Source of the DNA: Zoogloea dura
GTDB taxonomy: Bacteria; Pseudomonadota; Gammaproteobacteria; Burkholderiales; Rhodocyclaceae
Assembly (NCBI RefSeq): GCF_012927165.1
Contig: NZ_JABBGA010000030.1
Coordinates: 1 to 50,654, forward strand
Length of the DNA: 50,654 nt
Direction: 5' to 3'
Notes under the pieces: generated by a model
Databases searched by the model: none
The model's input: the letters and a program-made list of their open reading frames with translations, nothing else
Told to the model about the DNA's origin: nothing
In this document: piece after piece, positions 20,287 through 31,530 of the stretch
Layout: every line of letters begins with the position of its first letter
How positions within the stretch are numbered: position 1 is the first letter of the stretch
Program-made: the position numbers and the translations under genes

Positions 20287-21732
20287 TCACAATTGATAAC
20301 GCAGCTGGAGCCTTTGCTGGAGCTTGCGCGCCTGCCGGAATGACTCCTTGAGAAAGGCGCGCTCGAGCTCATTGAGGGAATCGGGCGAAATACTGTTCGC
20401 AGCCCCCTGACCGCCTGCCTGCTGGTGCCGAAGACGCAATTGCTGGATGAAGTCAAAGGCCTCCGTACACGCCTCCACCTCCCCAGCAGGCCAGCCAAGC
20501 TCCTCGCCGGCCTCCCTGAGGCGACCAGCGGTGGAGGTCTCAGTGATCCCCAGGGCCAGCGCATGGATACGTGCCACATCAACGAACAGGCGGCTGCCAT
20601 CGCGCTTCAGATCGAGCAGGCCACTCTCCCTGTCCACCACGAAGTCCCGGATCCGCCCCAAAGGGGGCCCCGCCTGCAGGGAGTTTGCTGCCATGAAGCG
20701 CAGGAACAGCGGGTTGTCTCCGGCCGCCCCAAGCAACCAGTCCTGCAGGTCCGCAGCCAGACCGGTGTCTCCAGACAAGGCCCGAAGATCGAAAAAGATC
20801 GTCGCATTGAGAAGATCGGCCGGACTGGCCGAGCTCATCCAGGAGGCGAACTGACCCCGCCACTCGGCCAGAGAAAGACACCAGCGGGGATTGCCGGCCA
20901 TCACCCCTCCTTTGCACAGGGGAAAGCCGCAATGGTCGAGCAGCGCATTGACGCGCTGGGCAAACGGCAGGAAGCGGGACCTCAGGTTTTCCGTATCCAC
21001 CTTCGATTCCGGCAGGAAGAGCAGCCCGTTGTCCTGATCCGTGTCCAGCGTCTGCTCCAGGCGCCCTTCCGATCCAAAACCGAGCCAGCACCAGCGCACC
21101 AGGGGAAGATCAAACTCGCGTTCTGCAAGATCAATGGCCGCCTGGACGATCAGGTCGTTCAGGATCGCGATCCACTCGCACACCCGCTCCGCCTCACCGC
21201 CCCCGGCCACCATGTCGCCGGCCGCCTCGCGAACCCTCCCGGCCGCCGCGGCAAGCGCATCGAGGCTGCCCGCCCCTTGTATAGCCTCGACCAGATCGTC
21301 CGTATCGAAGCTCCGCGCAGCATACAGATCGTTGCGCGACACGACGCCGGCGAGCCCCCCGGCCGCATCCAGCAAGACCAGGTGACGCAGGTCATGCCGG
21401 GCCAGGGCCAGACGCGCCTGGTGGGCCGAGGCCGACACCGGCAGCGCCACGACCCCGCCGGTCATGACGCCCGCGACGGGCTCGTCGAGCCCGCCACCGG
21501 CCAGCACCACCCGCTCGATGACATCCTGCTGGGTCAGGATTCCCAGAGGCAGGCCGTACGCGGGATCCGTGACGACCACCGCCCCCACCCGCTTCTCCCG
21601 CATGAGGCCCAGCGCCACCCGCACCGATGCCTCCGGCTGGACCTGCACGGGGGCGCGCCTCAACAGCCCCGCGAGGCCACCCTGCCGGAGGTTCCGGCCA
21701 TGATCGGAGAACAGGTCTGCGGGCGCCCCCAT
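20287..21732 (-). CDS. CBS-pair / DUF294 nucleotidyltransferase-like signalling protein
   Basis: A 481-aa cytoplasmic protein. Residues ~20-145 form two CBS domains (VQPEASVRVALGLMREKRVGAVVV, GILTQQDVIERV; GVVALPVSASAHQARLAL, LAGVVSRNDLYAA). Then comes a DUF294/GlnD-like nucleotidyltransferase core with GFGSEGRLEQTLDTDQDNGLLF, holding the GS and DxD-type metal-binding pattern, and a C-terminal helical DUF294_C region. The family is often found near actP and CrbS-type loci. The nucleotide bound by CBS and the target of nucleotidyl transfer are unknown. The ATG at 21732 is 8 bases past the upstream stop, and a TTG three codons earlier is the alternative. Confidence 0.88.
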   Translation of the reverse strand: MGAPADLFSDHGRNLRQGGLAGLLRRAPVQVQPEASVRVALGLMREKRVGAVVVTDPAYGLPLGILTQQDVIERVVLAGGGLDEPVAGVMTGGVVALPVSASAHQARLALARHDLRHLVLLDAAGGLAGVVSRNDLYAARSFDTDDLVEAIQGAGSLDALAAAAGRVREAAGDMVAGGGEAERVCEWIAILNDLIVQAAIDLAEREFDLPLVRWCWLGFGSEGRLEQTLDTDQDNGLLFLPESKVDTENLRSRFLPFAQRVNALLDHCGFPLCKGGVMAGNPRWCLSLAEWRGQFASWMSSASPADLLNATIFFDLRALSGDTGLAADLQDWLLGAAGDNPLFLRFMAANSLQAGPPLGRIRDFVVDRESGLLDLKRDGSRLFVDVARIHALALGITETSTAGRLREAGEELGWPAGEVEACTEAFDFIQQLRLRHQQAGGQGAANSISPDSLNELERAFLKESFRQARKLQQRLQLRYQL

Positions 21733-21742
21733 GGCCGGCAAC

Positions 21743-23908
21743 TCAGTACTTGACCCGGGCGTAGTAAGTCTTCTCGGATGCCTGACGCGCCTCGCCGAGG
21801 GTCCGGATTCCCATCTCCGCCAGCAGGGGGATCATGCGCAGGAAAACCTCGCCGGTCACGATCGCATCTCCCATCGCGGTGTGACGCCCCATCACATGCA
21901 CCCCCATGCGCTCACAGATGGCCTCCAGGCGGTGGGATTCCTGGCTGGGATGGATGACCGCCGACAACAGCAGGGTGTCGAGCACCGGCTGGGTGAACCG
22001 GACCCCCGTACTGGCCTCTTTGAGTTGCAGGAAACGCATGTCGAAAGCCGCGTTGTGGGCCACCAGCACGGTGTCCTCGGCAAACGCATGGAAGGACGGC
22101 AGCACCTTGGCCAGGGGCGGCTGCCCGAACAGCATGTCGGGGGTGATGCCGTGGATCCTGGTCGACGCCTCGGGCAGCTCTCGCAGCGGGTCCACCAGTT
22201 GCTCGAAGGACTCCGACTTGAGCAGCTTGCCATTGACGATGCGGGTCGCACCGATCTGGATGATCTCGTCCCCTTCCGAGGGATTGAGGCCGGTGGTCTC
22301 GGTATCAAAGACGGTGAAGGTCAGCTCGCTCAGCAGGCGATCGTCGAGGGCATGGCTGGCCTCGGTTTGCTTGAACAGGTCGAAATCGTAATACTCGGGC
22401 CGGCTGTCGCCCTTGAGGAAGGCCGCCGCCTCCACCTGCTCCTGGGGCAGTGCGGACGGCAGCAACAGCCGGAAAAAGGCACGGTGCTGGGTTTTCTCGC
22501 GCTGCAGCCAGATCTCCCCGTCATGGCGCTCGATCACGTCACGCACGGTGAGCGGCGAGCTCTCGCCGGCAAAGGTCATGGGTTCGAGTTCCCAGGCCAT
22601 CACGGTCTCGGTGCTCATGGCCTGCCCGGACCAGATCAGGTCCAGGTGCGCCAGACGTCCGGCGGAACTCAGGCGGAAGCGCACTTCACGCACCTCGAAC
22701 TCCTCCGACAGCCGGCTGGCCAGGTAGCCGATGGCCTGCAGCAGGGAGAAGCTGTCCACCTTGACCCACACCTCGGGATCCACCTCCTCGAGCTTGGTGG
22801 GCAGGTTCAGTTTTTTCTCGACACGCCGCTGGGCCGCGGCCACCAGATCGGCCCCTAGCATTTCATCAAGGGGCCAGCGGGTCTTGAGGGAATCGGCGAA
22901 GGCATTGGCGGTATCGTCGAGACGCCTGCTCATGCCCTGCACCTCGTCACGGATGACCTTGAGAAAACGCTCCCTGAGCTCCGCATCGAGATCCGGGTAC
23001 TCCAGCATCTCCGCCGCGGCGCGCAGGTTGGCCAGGGACGAGCGGCTGCCCTCAGTGAGGGAGTGGAGCATCTGGTCGCGCCGGGTTTCCGCCTCGAAAT
23101 TGCGGGTGATGTTGTCGAGCATCAGCACAAAGCCCGACACCACCGCGTCGCCGCCGCCTTCCGCAGAGGACAGCACCGGCGCCATCTGCACCCGCAGCAA
23201 CTGCCCGGCCCGGGTCGTGGTGACAAAATTGGCCACCGGCTGGGCACTCTGGCGGCGGATGCGCTCCTGGATGCTCTCCAGTGCATGGACGATCAGGCTG
23301 CGCTCGAACACCGCGTAGATCGAACGCCCCAAGCCGATCATCTCACCGCCCCCCGCCGCAGCAGGCGCATCGGACATCGCCTTGAACTGCAGCCTGGCCC
23401 GGTTGTTGTAGAGCAGGATGCGGCCGTCCAGATTGCACACCACCACGCTCTGGCTGAGCTCCGACATCAGCGCCGCGAGGCGGTTGCGCTCCTCCTCGAC
23501 CGACAGGCGGGCCTCGCGGATGCGGGCTTCCACGTCCTCCTGCAGGCTGCGCCGCTGATCGGCCAGCGCATTGACGGCCTCAGCGATGCGCCGCAACTCG
23601 GGCGAGCCATCGGGCACCAGACGGCGGACTGGATCAGTCCCGACGATCAAACCCAGCTCGTCGGCCATCTTCGCCGGCACCGCCAGCGCCCCTTGGGCAA
23701 AAGACTTCATCAGCACCGCGGCGGCCCCGGCCCCCACCAGCCCCACCATGATGAGCAGCCCCATCCGGGGATTCAGGATGGGCTCCAGGACATCTCTTTC
23801 GTCTACGCCCAGATCGCGCCACACCGCCACACCAGCCGCAGCCAGCACGGCCACCACCAAACCACTGCCCGCAAGTACGGCCAGCGCCTGCCTGGACTGG
23901 ACGCTCAC
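21743..23908 (-). CDS. Membrane PAS/pseudokinase fused to DEDDh 3'-5' exonuclease
   Basis: A 721-aa fusion. Two N-terminal helices (ALAVLAGSGLVVAVLAAAGVAVW and LLIMVGLVGAGAAAVLM) are followed by a HAMP-like coiled segment and a PAS domain (LSQSVVVCNLDGRILLYNNRA). A kinase-like core then has Ser where the DHp His should be (TEGSRSSLANLRAAAEML) and lacks clear ATP-binding boxes. The last ~190 residues are a DnaQ/RNase T-like exonuclease with all five DEDDh residues: DTETTG, HNAAFDMRFL and HTAMGDA. It starts at a GTG overlapping the receiver gene stop (GTGA). Similar fusions are known near CrbS loci. The substrate and the link between sensing and nuclease activity are unknown. Confidence 0.9.
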   Translation of the reverse strand: MSVQSRQALAVLAGSGLVVAVLAAAGVAVWRDLGVDERDVLEPILNPRMGLLIMVGLVGAGAAAVLMKSFAQGALAVPAKMADELGLIVGTDPVRRLVPDGSPELRRIAEAVNALADQRRSLQEDVEARIREARLSVEEERNRLAALMSELSQSVVVCNLDGRILLYNNRARLQFKAMSDAPAAAGGGEMIGLGRSIYAVFERSLIVHALESIQERIRRQSAQPVANFVTTTRAGQLLRVQMAPVLSSAEGGGDAVVSGFVLMLDNITRNFEAETRRDQMLHSLTEGSRSSLANLRAAAEMLEYPDLDAELRERFLKVIRDEVQGMSRRLDDTANAFADSLKTRWPLDEMLGADLVAAAQRRVEKKLNLPTKLEEVDPEVWVKVDSFSLLQAIGYLASRLSEEFEVREVRFRLSSAGRLAHLDLIWSGQAMSTETVMAWELEPMTFAGESSPLTVRDVIERHDGEIWLQREKTQHRAFFRLLLPSALPQEQVEAAAFLKGDSRPEYYDFDLFKQTEASHALDDRLLSELTFTVFDTETTGLNPSEGDEIIQIGATRIVNGKLLKSESFEQLVDPLRELPEASTRIHGITPDMLFGQPPLAKVLPSFHAFAEDTVLVAHNAAFDMRFLQLKEASTGVRFTQPVLDTLLLSAVIHPSQESHRLEAICERMGVHVMGRHTAMGDAIVTGEVFLRMIPLLAEMGIRTLGEARQASEKTYYARVKY

Positions 23909-24279
23909 GCTGCAGCGTCCAGCAGGGCCTTCACCTTTGCAACCAGCTCCTTGGTGGAAAAGGGCTTGGTCATGTAGGCATCGGCCCCCATCGCAATACC
24001 CTTGGTCACTTCCGTCTCGCGCCCCTTGGCGGTCAGCATGAGGATACGCATGCCCTGCAGCGCCGCATCGGCCCGGATTTCCTGGCACACCTCGTAGCCG
24101 TTCTTGCGCGGCATCATCACGTCGAGCAACACCAAGTCGGGCTGCTCGCTGCGGGCCTTGTCGAGTGCCTCCTGGCCATCGTTGGCGACACACACGCTGA
24201 AGCCTTCACGCTTCATCAGGAATTCAAGAGAAATGACGATGTTTTGTTCGTCGTCGGCGATCAGTATTTTTTTGGTCAT
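23905..24279 (-). CDS. Single-domain response regulator (CheY-like)
   Basis: A 124-aa lone receiver domain. The acidic pocket (ADDE), phospho-acceptor Asp53 (LVLLDVMMP), switch Thr (MLTAKG) and conserved Lys (MTKPFS) are all present. No DNA-binding or enzymatic output domain is attached. It follows the CrbS-like kinase gene by 83 bp and is the natural partner for that kinase. It could work by protein contact, for example with the exonuclease fusion encoded next, with which it shares a GTGA overlap. Confidence 0.94.
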   Translation of the reverse strand: MTKKILIADDEQNIVISLEFLMKREGFSVCVANDGQEALDKARSEQPDLVLLDVMMPRKNGYEVCQEIRADAALQGMRILMLTAKGRETEVTKGIAMGADAYMTKPFSTKELVAKVKALLDAAA

Positions 24280-24362
24280 TCAGTCCCCTCCCCCGTCACC
24301 ACTCCGGGACAGTCCGCCACATGCAGGCCTCATCCCCGGGGGTGCAGTTCATTTGTATTAGT

Positions 24363-27116
<2,754 letters not shown>

Positions 27117-27157
27117 GGCCTCACCCCGCCCGCACGATGAGAACGTGGATCATCGCG

Positions 27158-27349
27158 CTAGCACTCGATGATCCAGGCCATCAGGGCGATGACCGCCGCC
27201 CACACTCCGAAAACATAGAGATACAGGACCGGAATGCCTCCCCATGTGCCAGCCGGATCGAACACCGACAGCACCGGGTAGTTCACGAGCACACAGCCCA
27301 GCAGGAACACCGCCACCAGGCGCTGCCCGGTCAAGGTCGCCTTGATCAT
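27158..27349 (-). CDS. Small two-helix membrane protein upstream of the CrbS-like kinase
   Basis: A 63-aa protein with two hydrophobic helices (QRLVAVFLLGCVLVNYPVL and VLYLYVFGVWAAVIALMAWII) separated by a short loop with DPAGTWGGIP. A strong GGAGGGGAGAG sequence directly precedes the ATG at 27349. It ends 41 bp before the kinase gene and is the first gene of that locus. Tiny membrane proteins in this position occur in other CrbS-type loci. An accessory role for the kinase is possible. No family name is claimed. Confidence 0.75.
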   Translation of the reverse strand: MIKATLTGQRLVAVFLLGCVLVNYPVLSVFDPAGTWGGIPVLYLYVFGVWAAVIALMAWIIEC

Positions 27350-27377
27350 CTCTCCCCTCCCGCACACTGCTTATTTT

Positions 27378-27400
27378 GGTTTATGGCAGAGTTATAAACC
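27378..27400. promoter_or_regulatory. Inverted repeat in the promoter region of the CrbS-like locus
   Basis: Perfect 7-bp arms GGTTTAT (27378-27384) and ATAAACC (27394-27400) flank a 9-bp centre, 28 bp upstream of the small membrane protein gene. On the minus strand the right arm contains a possible -10 (TATAAC). It could be a dimeric regulator site overlapping the promoter. The binding protein is unknown. Confidence 0.4.
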
Positions 27401-27433
27401 GAAACGCGCGGCTTGGCGAGGGTCCCAACCAAG

Positions 27434-27471
27434 CACAAAAAAAGAAAAACCCCGCACAAGGCGGGGTTTTT
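27434..27471 (-). terminator. Rho-independent terminator of groESL
   Basis: On the minus strand a CCCCGC/GCGGGG stem, extended by A/T pairs, closes a 5-base loop and runs into TTTTTCTTTTTTT. It lies 28 bases past the groEL stop. Confidence 0.9.
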
Positions 27472-27499
27472 CAGAGGACTGAGCGTCCGGGGGAAGCAA

Positions 27500-29149
<1,650 letters not shown>

Positions 29150-29255
29150 TTAGTGTTTCTCCGGAATTCTTTATATGACGCGGTGAGCGAGGACAGAGGG
29201 ACCATCATCGCCCGTCGGGCTATGGTGCGGGCGCCATCAGGCGTCCGCGCGGCAC

Positions 29256-29546
29256 TCAGGCCTCGAGCACGCCCATGATGTCTTCTTCACGCATGACCAG
29301 GACTTCCTGGCCGTCGACCTTGACGGTCTGGCCGGCGTACTTGCCGAACAGCACACGGTCGCCCACCTTGACATCCATCTTGCGCACTTCGCCGTTCTCA
29401 AGGATCTTGCCGTTGCCGACGGCCAGCACTTCGCCCTGATCGGGCTTTTCACCGGCGGAGTCGGGGATGACGATGCCGCTGGAAGTGGTGCGCTCAGCTT
29501 CAACGCGCTTGACGATCACGCGATCATGCAAGGGACGGATTTTCAT
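29256..29546 (-). CDS. groES: 10-kDa co-chaperonin GroES
   Basis: GroES caps the GroEL ring. The 96-aa product begins [18 protein letters not shown], has the mobile loop [21 protein letters not shown], and ends in the family motif [15 protein letters not shown]. The ATG at 29546 with AGGAGATC just upstream is chosen over a longer frame. It is first in the operon, controlled by the CIRCE element and promoter about 100 bp upstream. Confidence 0.98.
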   Translation of the reverse strand: MKIRPLHDRVIVKRVEAERTTSSGIVIPDSAGEKPDQGEVLAVGNGKILENGEVRKMDVKVGDRVLFGKYAGQTVKVDGQEVLVMREEDIMGVLEA

Positions 29547-29636
29547 GTAGTGATCTCCTACTCGTTTACATCGGGCAAGGTGCCCAACCAAAAAAATCAA
29601 GGCCAGCGAACTGGCGAGGTACGGGGCGGCGCCCTG

Positions 29637-29663
29637 TTAGCACTCAACCCCTGCGAGTGCTAA
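29637..29663. promoter_or_regulatory. CIRCE operator (HrcA-binding)
   Basis: Perfect consensus TTAGCACTC-N9-GAGTGCTAA, with arms at 29637-29645 and 29655-29663. HrcA binds this element and represses groESL until heat stress. It begins at the last base of the -10 element and covers the transcription start region. Confidence 0.97.
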
Positions 29664-29691
29664 TAATAGGGTCGGGTCGTGACCTTTTCAA
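29663..29691 (-). promoter_or_regulatory. groESL promoter, with both sigma-70 and sigma-32 features
   Basis: On the minus strand: -35 TTGAAA (29686-29691), 17-bp spacer, -10 TATTAT (29663-29668). Read for sigma-32, CTTGAAA, 14 bp, then CCCTATTAT also fits the heat-shock pattern (CTTGAAA, CCCCATNT). The site may serve both sigma factors on top of HrcA control. Confidence 0.7.
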
Positions 29692-29761
29692 GAGCACTGG
29701 CAGGGATTCTTTTCGGCGAAGCGGTGGAACCCGCTGCCAGCCCGGATCAAGCCGCCAGGAA

Positions 29762-30724
29762 TCAGCGGATCGCCGCCGCCCGGATCCCGGTCAGCGTGGC
29801 CCTGTAGACGTCCTGACGGGGCCCGCCGGTCGCCACGGCCTGCTCGGCTGCCTGCAGGGCCTCCCGGTGCCTTCCGGTGTCGTGGAGGACCTGTGCCAGG
29901 TTGTTCCAGGCATCGGCGGCTTCGGGATGCGCCCTCACCGCCTGGCGGTAGTGTTCGAGGGCAAGGTCCGGCTCATGTCGGCGATAGGCGGCATTACCCA
30001 GGGCCATGCGCGCAAGCAGGTTGGCCGGCCAGGCCCGGAGGGCAGTGCCATAGGCGCGGGCCGCCGCCTCAGGCGACACCCGCTCCAGGTCGGCGACCGC
30101 AGCCACGTAGCCGGCCTCGTCAGCGGATGCCGGCAGATCCTCGGGCGACCGGGCAACAAAAGCCCAGCGCCCGCCCTTGGCCCAGCTGCGGTCAAAGACG
30201 GCAATGGGCATGGTCAGACGCCTTTCGCCGCCCGAACGGAGAATGATCTCGCCCGCCACCAGGTCGTAGCCGACCACCACCGCGTAATGCCACTGGGGGA
30301 AGGCATCGAACCTCAGGTTCTGGAGCACCAGCACCGGGTGGCCGGCCGCCACCTCCTGCAGCAAGGCCTCGGCACGAGGCGCCAGTCGATAGGGGACGAG
30401 CCCAGCGCGACGTGTGGCCGCCAGCAGTTCGACCTGGAGGCTGCCGTGCCGCAGGGGCAGATACACTTGCTGGACGAGCTGCCCGGGCGTGCGCTCGACG
30501 CCGGCGCTGCCGAACACCATGGCCAGCGCGGCGGGCCCGCATTGGTAGGCATCCTGGGCATGGAAGGGGACATCGCTCAGCTCGACCCTGGACGGCAGCC
30601 CTCCGGGAGCCCCCGCCCCCTGGTCAGGGAGTGGGCCGGGAAGGCTGGCGCAGCCGCTTGCCGCCACGAAGGCCAGCACCACCATCCGCCTGCGCCATAC
30701 CCGCACGGCACGGCCTGCCGCCAT
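29762..30724 (-). CDS. PA2778-family C39-like cysteine peptidase lipoprotein with TPR repeats
   Basis: A 320-aa predicted lipoprotein: arginine-rich start, hydrophobic VVLAFVAAS, lipobox ASGC. The peptidase domain has a catalytic Cys (QDAYQCGPAALAM), His (QWHYAVVVGYD) and a likely Asp in the following strand. The C-terminal third has TPR repeats (AAARAYGTALRAWPANLLARMALGNAAYRRHEPDLALEHYRQAV is one span, shown here by its key segments AYGTAL, LGNAAY and ALEHYR). The start at 30724 lies one base after the stop of the PA2779-family gene, so translation is coupled. The family pairing is known from Pseudomonas PA2778-PA2779. The biological substrate is unknown. Confidence 0.88.
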   Translation of the reverse strand: MAAGRAVRVWRRRMVVLAFVAASGCASLPGPLPDQGAGAPGGLPSRVELSDVPFHAQDAYQCGPAALAMVFGSAGVERTPGQLVQQVYLPLRHGSLQVELLAATRRAGLVPYRLAPRAEALLQEVAAGHPVLVLQNLRFDAFPQWHYAVVVGYDLVAGEIILRSGGERRLTMPIAVFDRSWAKGGRWAFVARSPEDLPASADEAGYVAAVADLERVSPEAAARAYGTALRAWPANLLARMALGNAAYRRHEPDLALEHYRQAVRAHPEAADAWNNLAQVLHDTGRHREALQAAEQAVATGGPRQDVYRATLTGIRAAAIR

Positions 30725-30725
30725 C

Positions 30726-31088
30726 TCAGATCGCGATCGCAATGAGAATGGCGATGAGCATGATGATGATGATGTCGGTGCTGCTCAGATTACCGCCGGC
30801 AGGCATCCCGTCGATCTTCCGGGCCAGCGCATGGACCTCCTCCTCACTCAGGGAGGCGACGCGATCGGCGGACACCATGCTATCCACGCCCAGCGCCTGC
30901 AGGCGCTCCTTGACGTTGGCGCGATCGAGGAAATCACGCACCCTGGCCCGCTCCTGCTCGACCTGGCTGGTCTTCGCTGCCATCGCATCGGTATCGACAA
31001 TCTCCGCCCGCGCCAGGGGAAGCTGGGCAGACATGGCAAGGACAAGCATGGCGATCAGGCCGCGGGAAAGACTGGCAGTTGCTCTCAT
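30726..31088 (-). CDS. PA2779-family small exported protein
   Basis: A 120-aa protein with an N-terminal signal peptide (GLIAMLVLAMSAQLPLARA) and a soluble helical middle containing DFLDRANVKERLQALGVDS. The very hydrophobic C-terminal helix (TDIIIIMLIAILIAIAI) ends at the last residue. The combination matches the PA2779 family, always next to a PA2778-type peptidase. Two membrane-directed ends around a short helical stretch suggest a substrate or anchor for the peptidase, but this is inference. AGGAGAAG precedes the ATG. Confidence 0.85.
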   Translation of the reverse strand: MRATASLSRGLIAMLVLAMSAQLPLARAEIVDTDAMAAKTSQVEQERARVRDFLDRANVKERLQALGVDSMVSADRVASLSEEEVHALARKIDGMPAGGNLSSTDIIIIMLIAILIAIAI

Positions 31089-31530
31089 GATCTTCTCCTG
31101 ACTGAATCAGCAAAAACTCGATTTTCGCAACGGGGGAGCAATTCCTCATGGCGTGAATCGCGCTGTTCGCCCGGGCTTTCCGCGGGCGGACAACAGGCGT
31201 CCCCCTTTTATCAGTAGCAAAGAAGAGATGGGCATGCCTCGAGCCCTAACATCCTGATAACAAAAACCCGCATGGCCGGCCCCGGTTCGCCGCCCCCCCA
31301 GGCCTGGCGGGGAACATCTCCGCGTCCCCGAGCGGGATCCTGCCTCGAACCGGCAAAACAGAAATTCATACGGCAAAAATCACAAAAATAACAAATAAAC
31401 CCTATTTGCATGAGCGCACTCGACTTTGACGACCTAGAATCGGGGCTCATCCCCGATCAAGCATCGGGACGCATCCGAAGCCCGGCGAGAGTTTCCGGGC
31501 CAGTCCGCCGCCCCCCCGGGAGAATCCTCG
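31089..31530. other. Divergent intergenic region (442 bp)
   Basis: No gene is supported here. It separates the PA2779-family gene (minus) from the pseudo-receiver gene (plus). The middle is AT-rich (about 31362-31410) unlike its flanks, suggesting promoters, but no convincing -35/-10 pair was found. Its right end holds the alternative hairpins listed separately. Confidence 0.5.
31439..31500 (+). promoter_or_regulatory. Leader with mutually exclusive hairpins upstream of the pseudo-receiver gene
   Basis: Segment CCCCGAT (31451-31457) can pair with ATCGGGG just upstream (31439-31445) or, as CCCGAT, with ATCGGG just downstream (31463-31468). A second hairpin GCCCGG/CCGGGC follows (about 31480-31500). 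The arrangement recalls an attenuator or switch. It matches no riboswitch class that I recognise. Confidence 0.35.

Noticed and set aside
20233..20290. GTG start for the DUF4212 gene overlapping the upstream stop
   Set aside because: No Shine-Dalgarno sequence, and the 19 extra residues are outside the family pattern; TTG at 20233 has GGAGGGG. Kept as an alternative.
18065..20296. Plus-strand open frame of 743 codons over the symporter
   Set aside because: Antisense shadow of the symporter and DUF4212 genes, rich in His/Gln/Gly.
31401..31440. Sigma-70 promoter TTGCAT/TAGAAT before the pseudo-receiver gene
   Set aside because: The spacer would be 23 bp, too long for a normal promoter.
31439..31500. 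Cyclic-di-GMP or other known riboswitch
   Set aside because: The conserved sequence blocks of known classes are not present; only the alternative pairings are reported.
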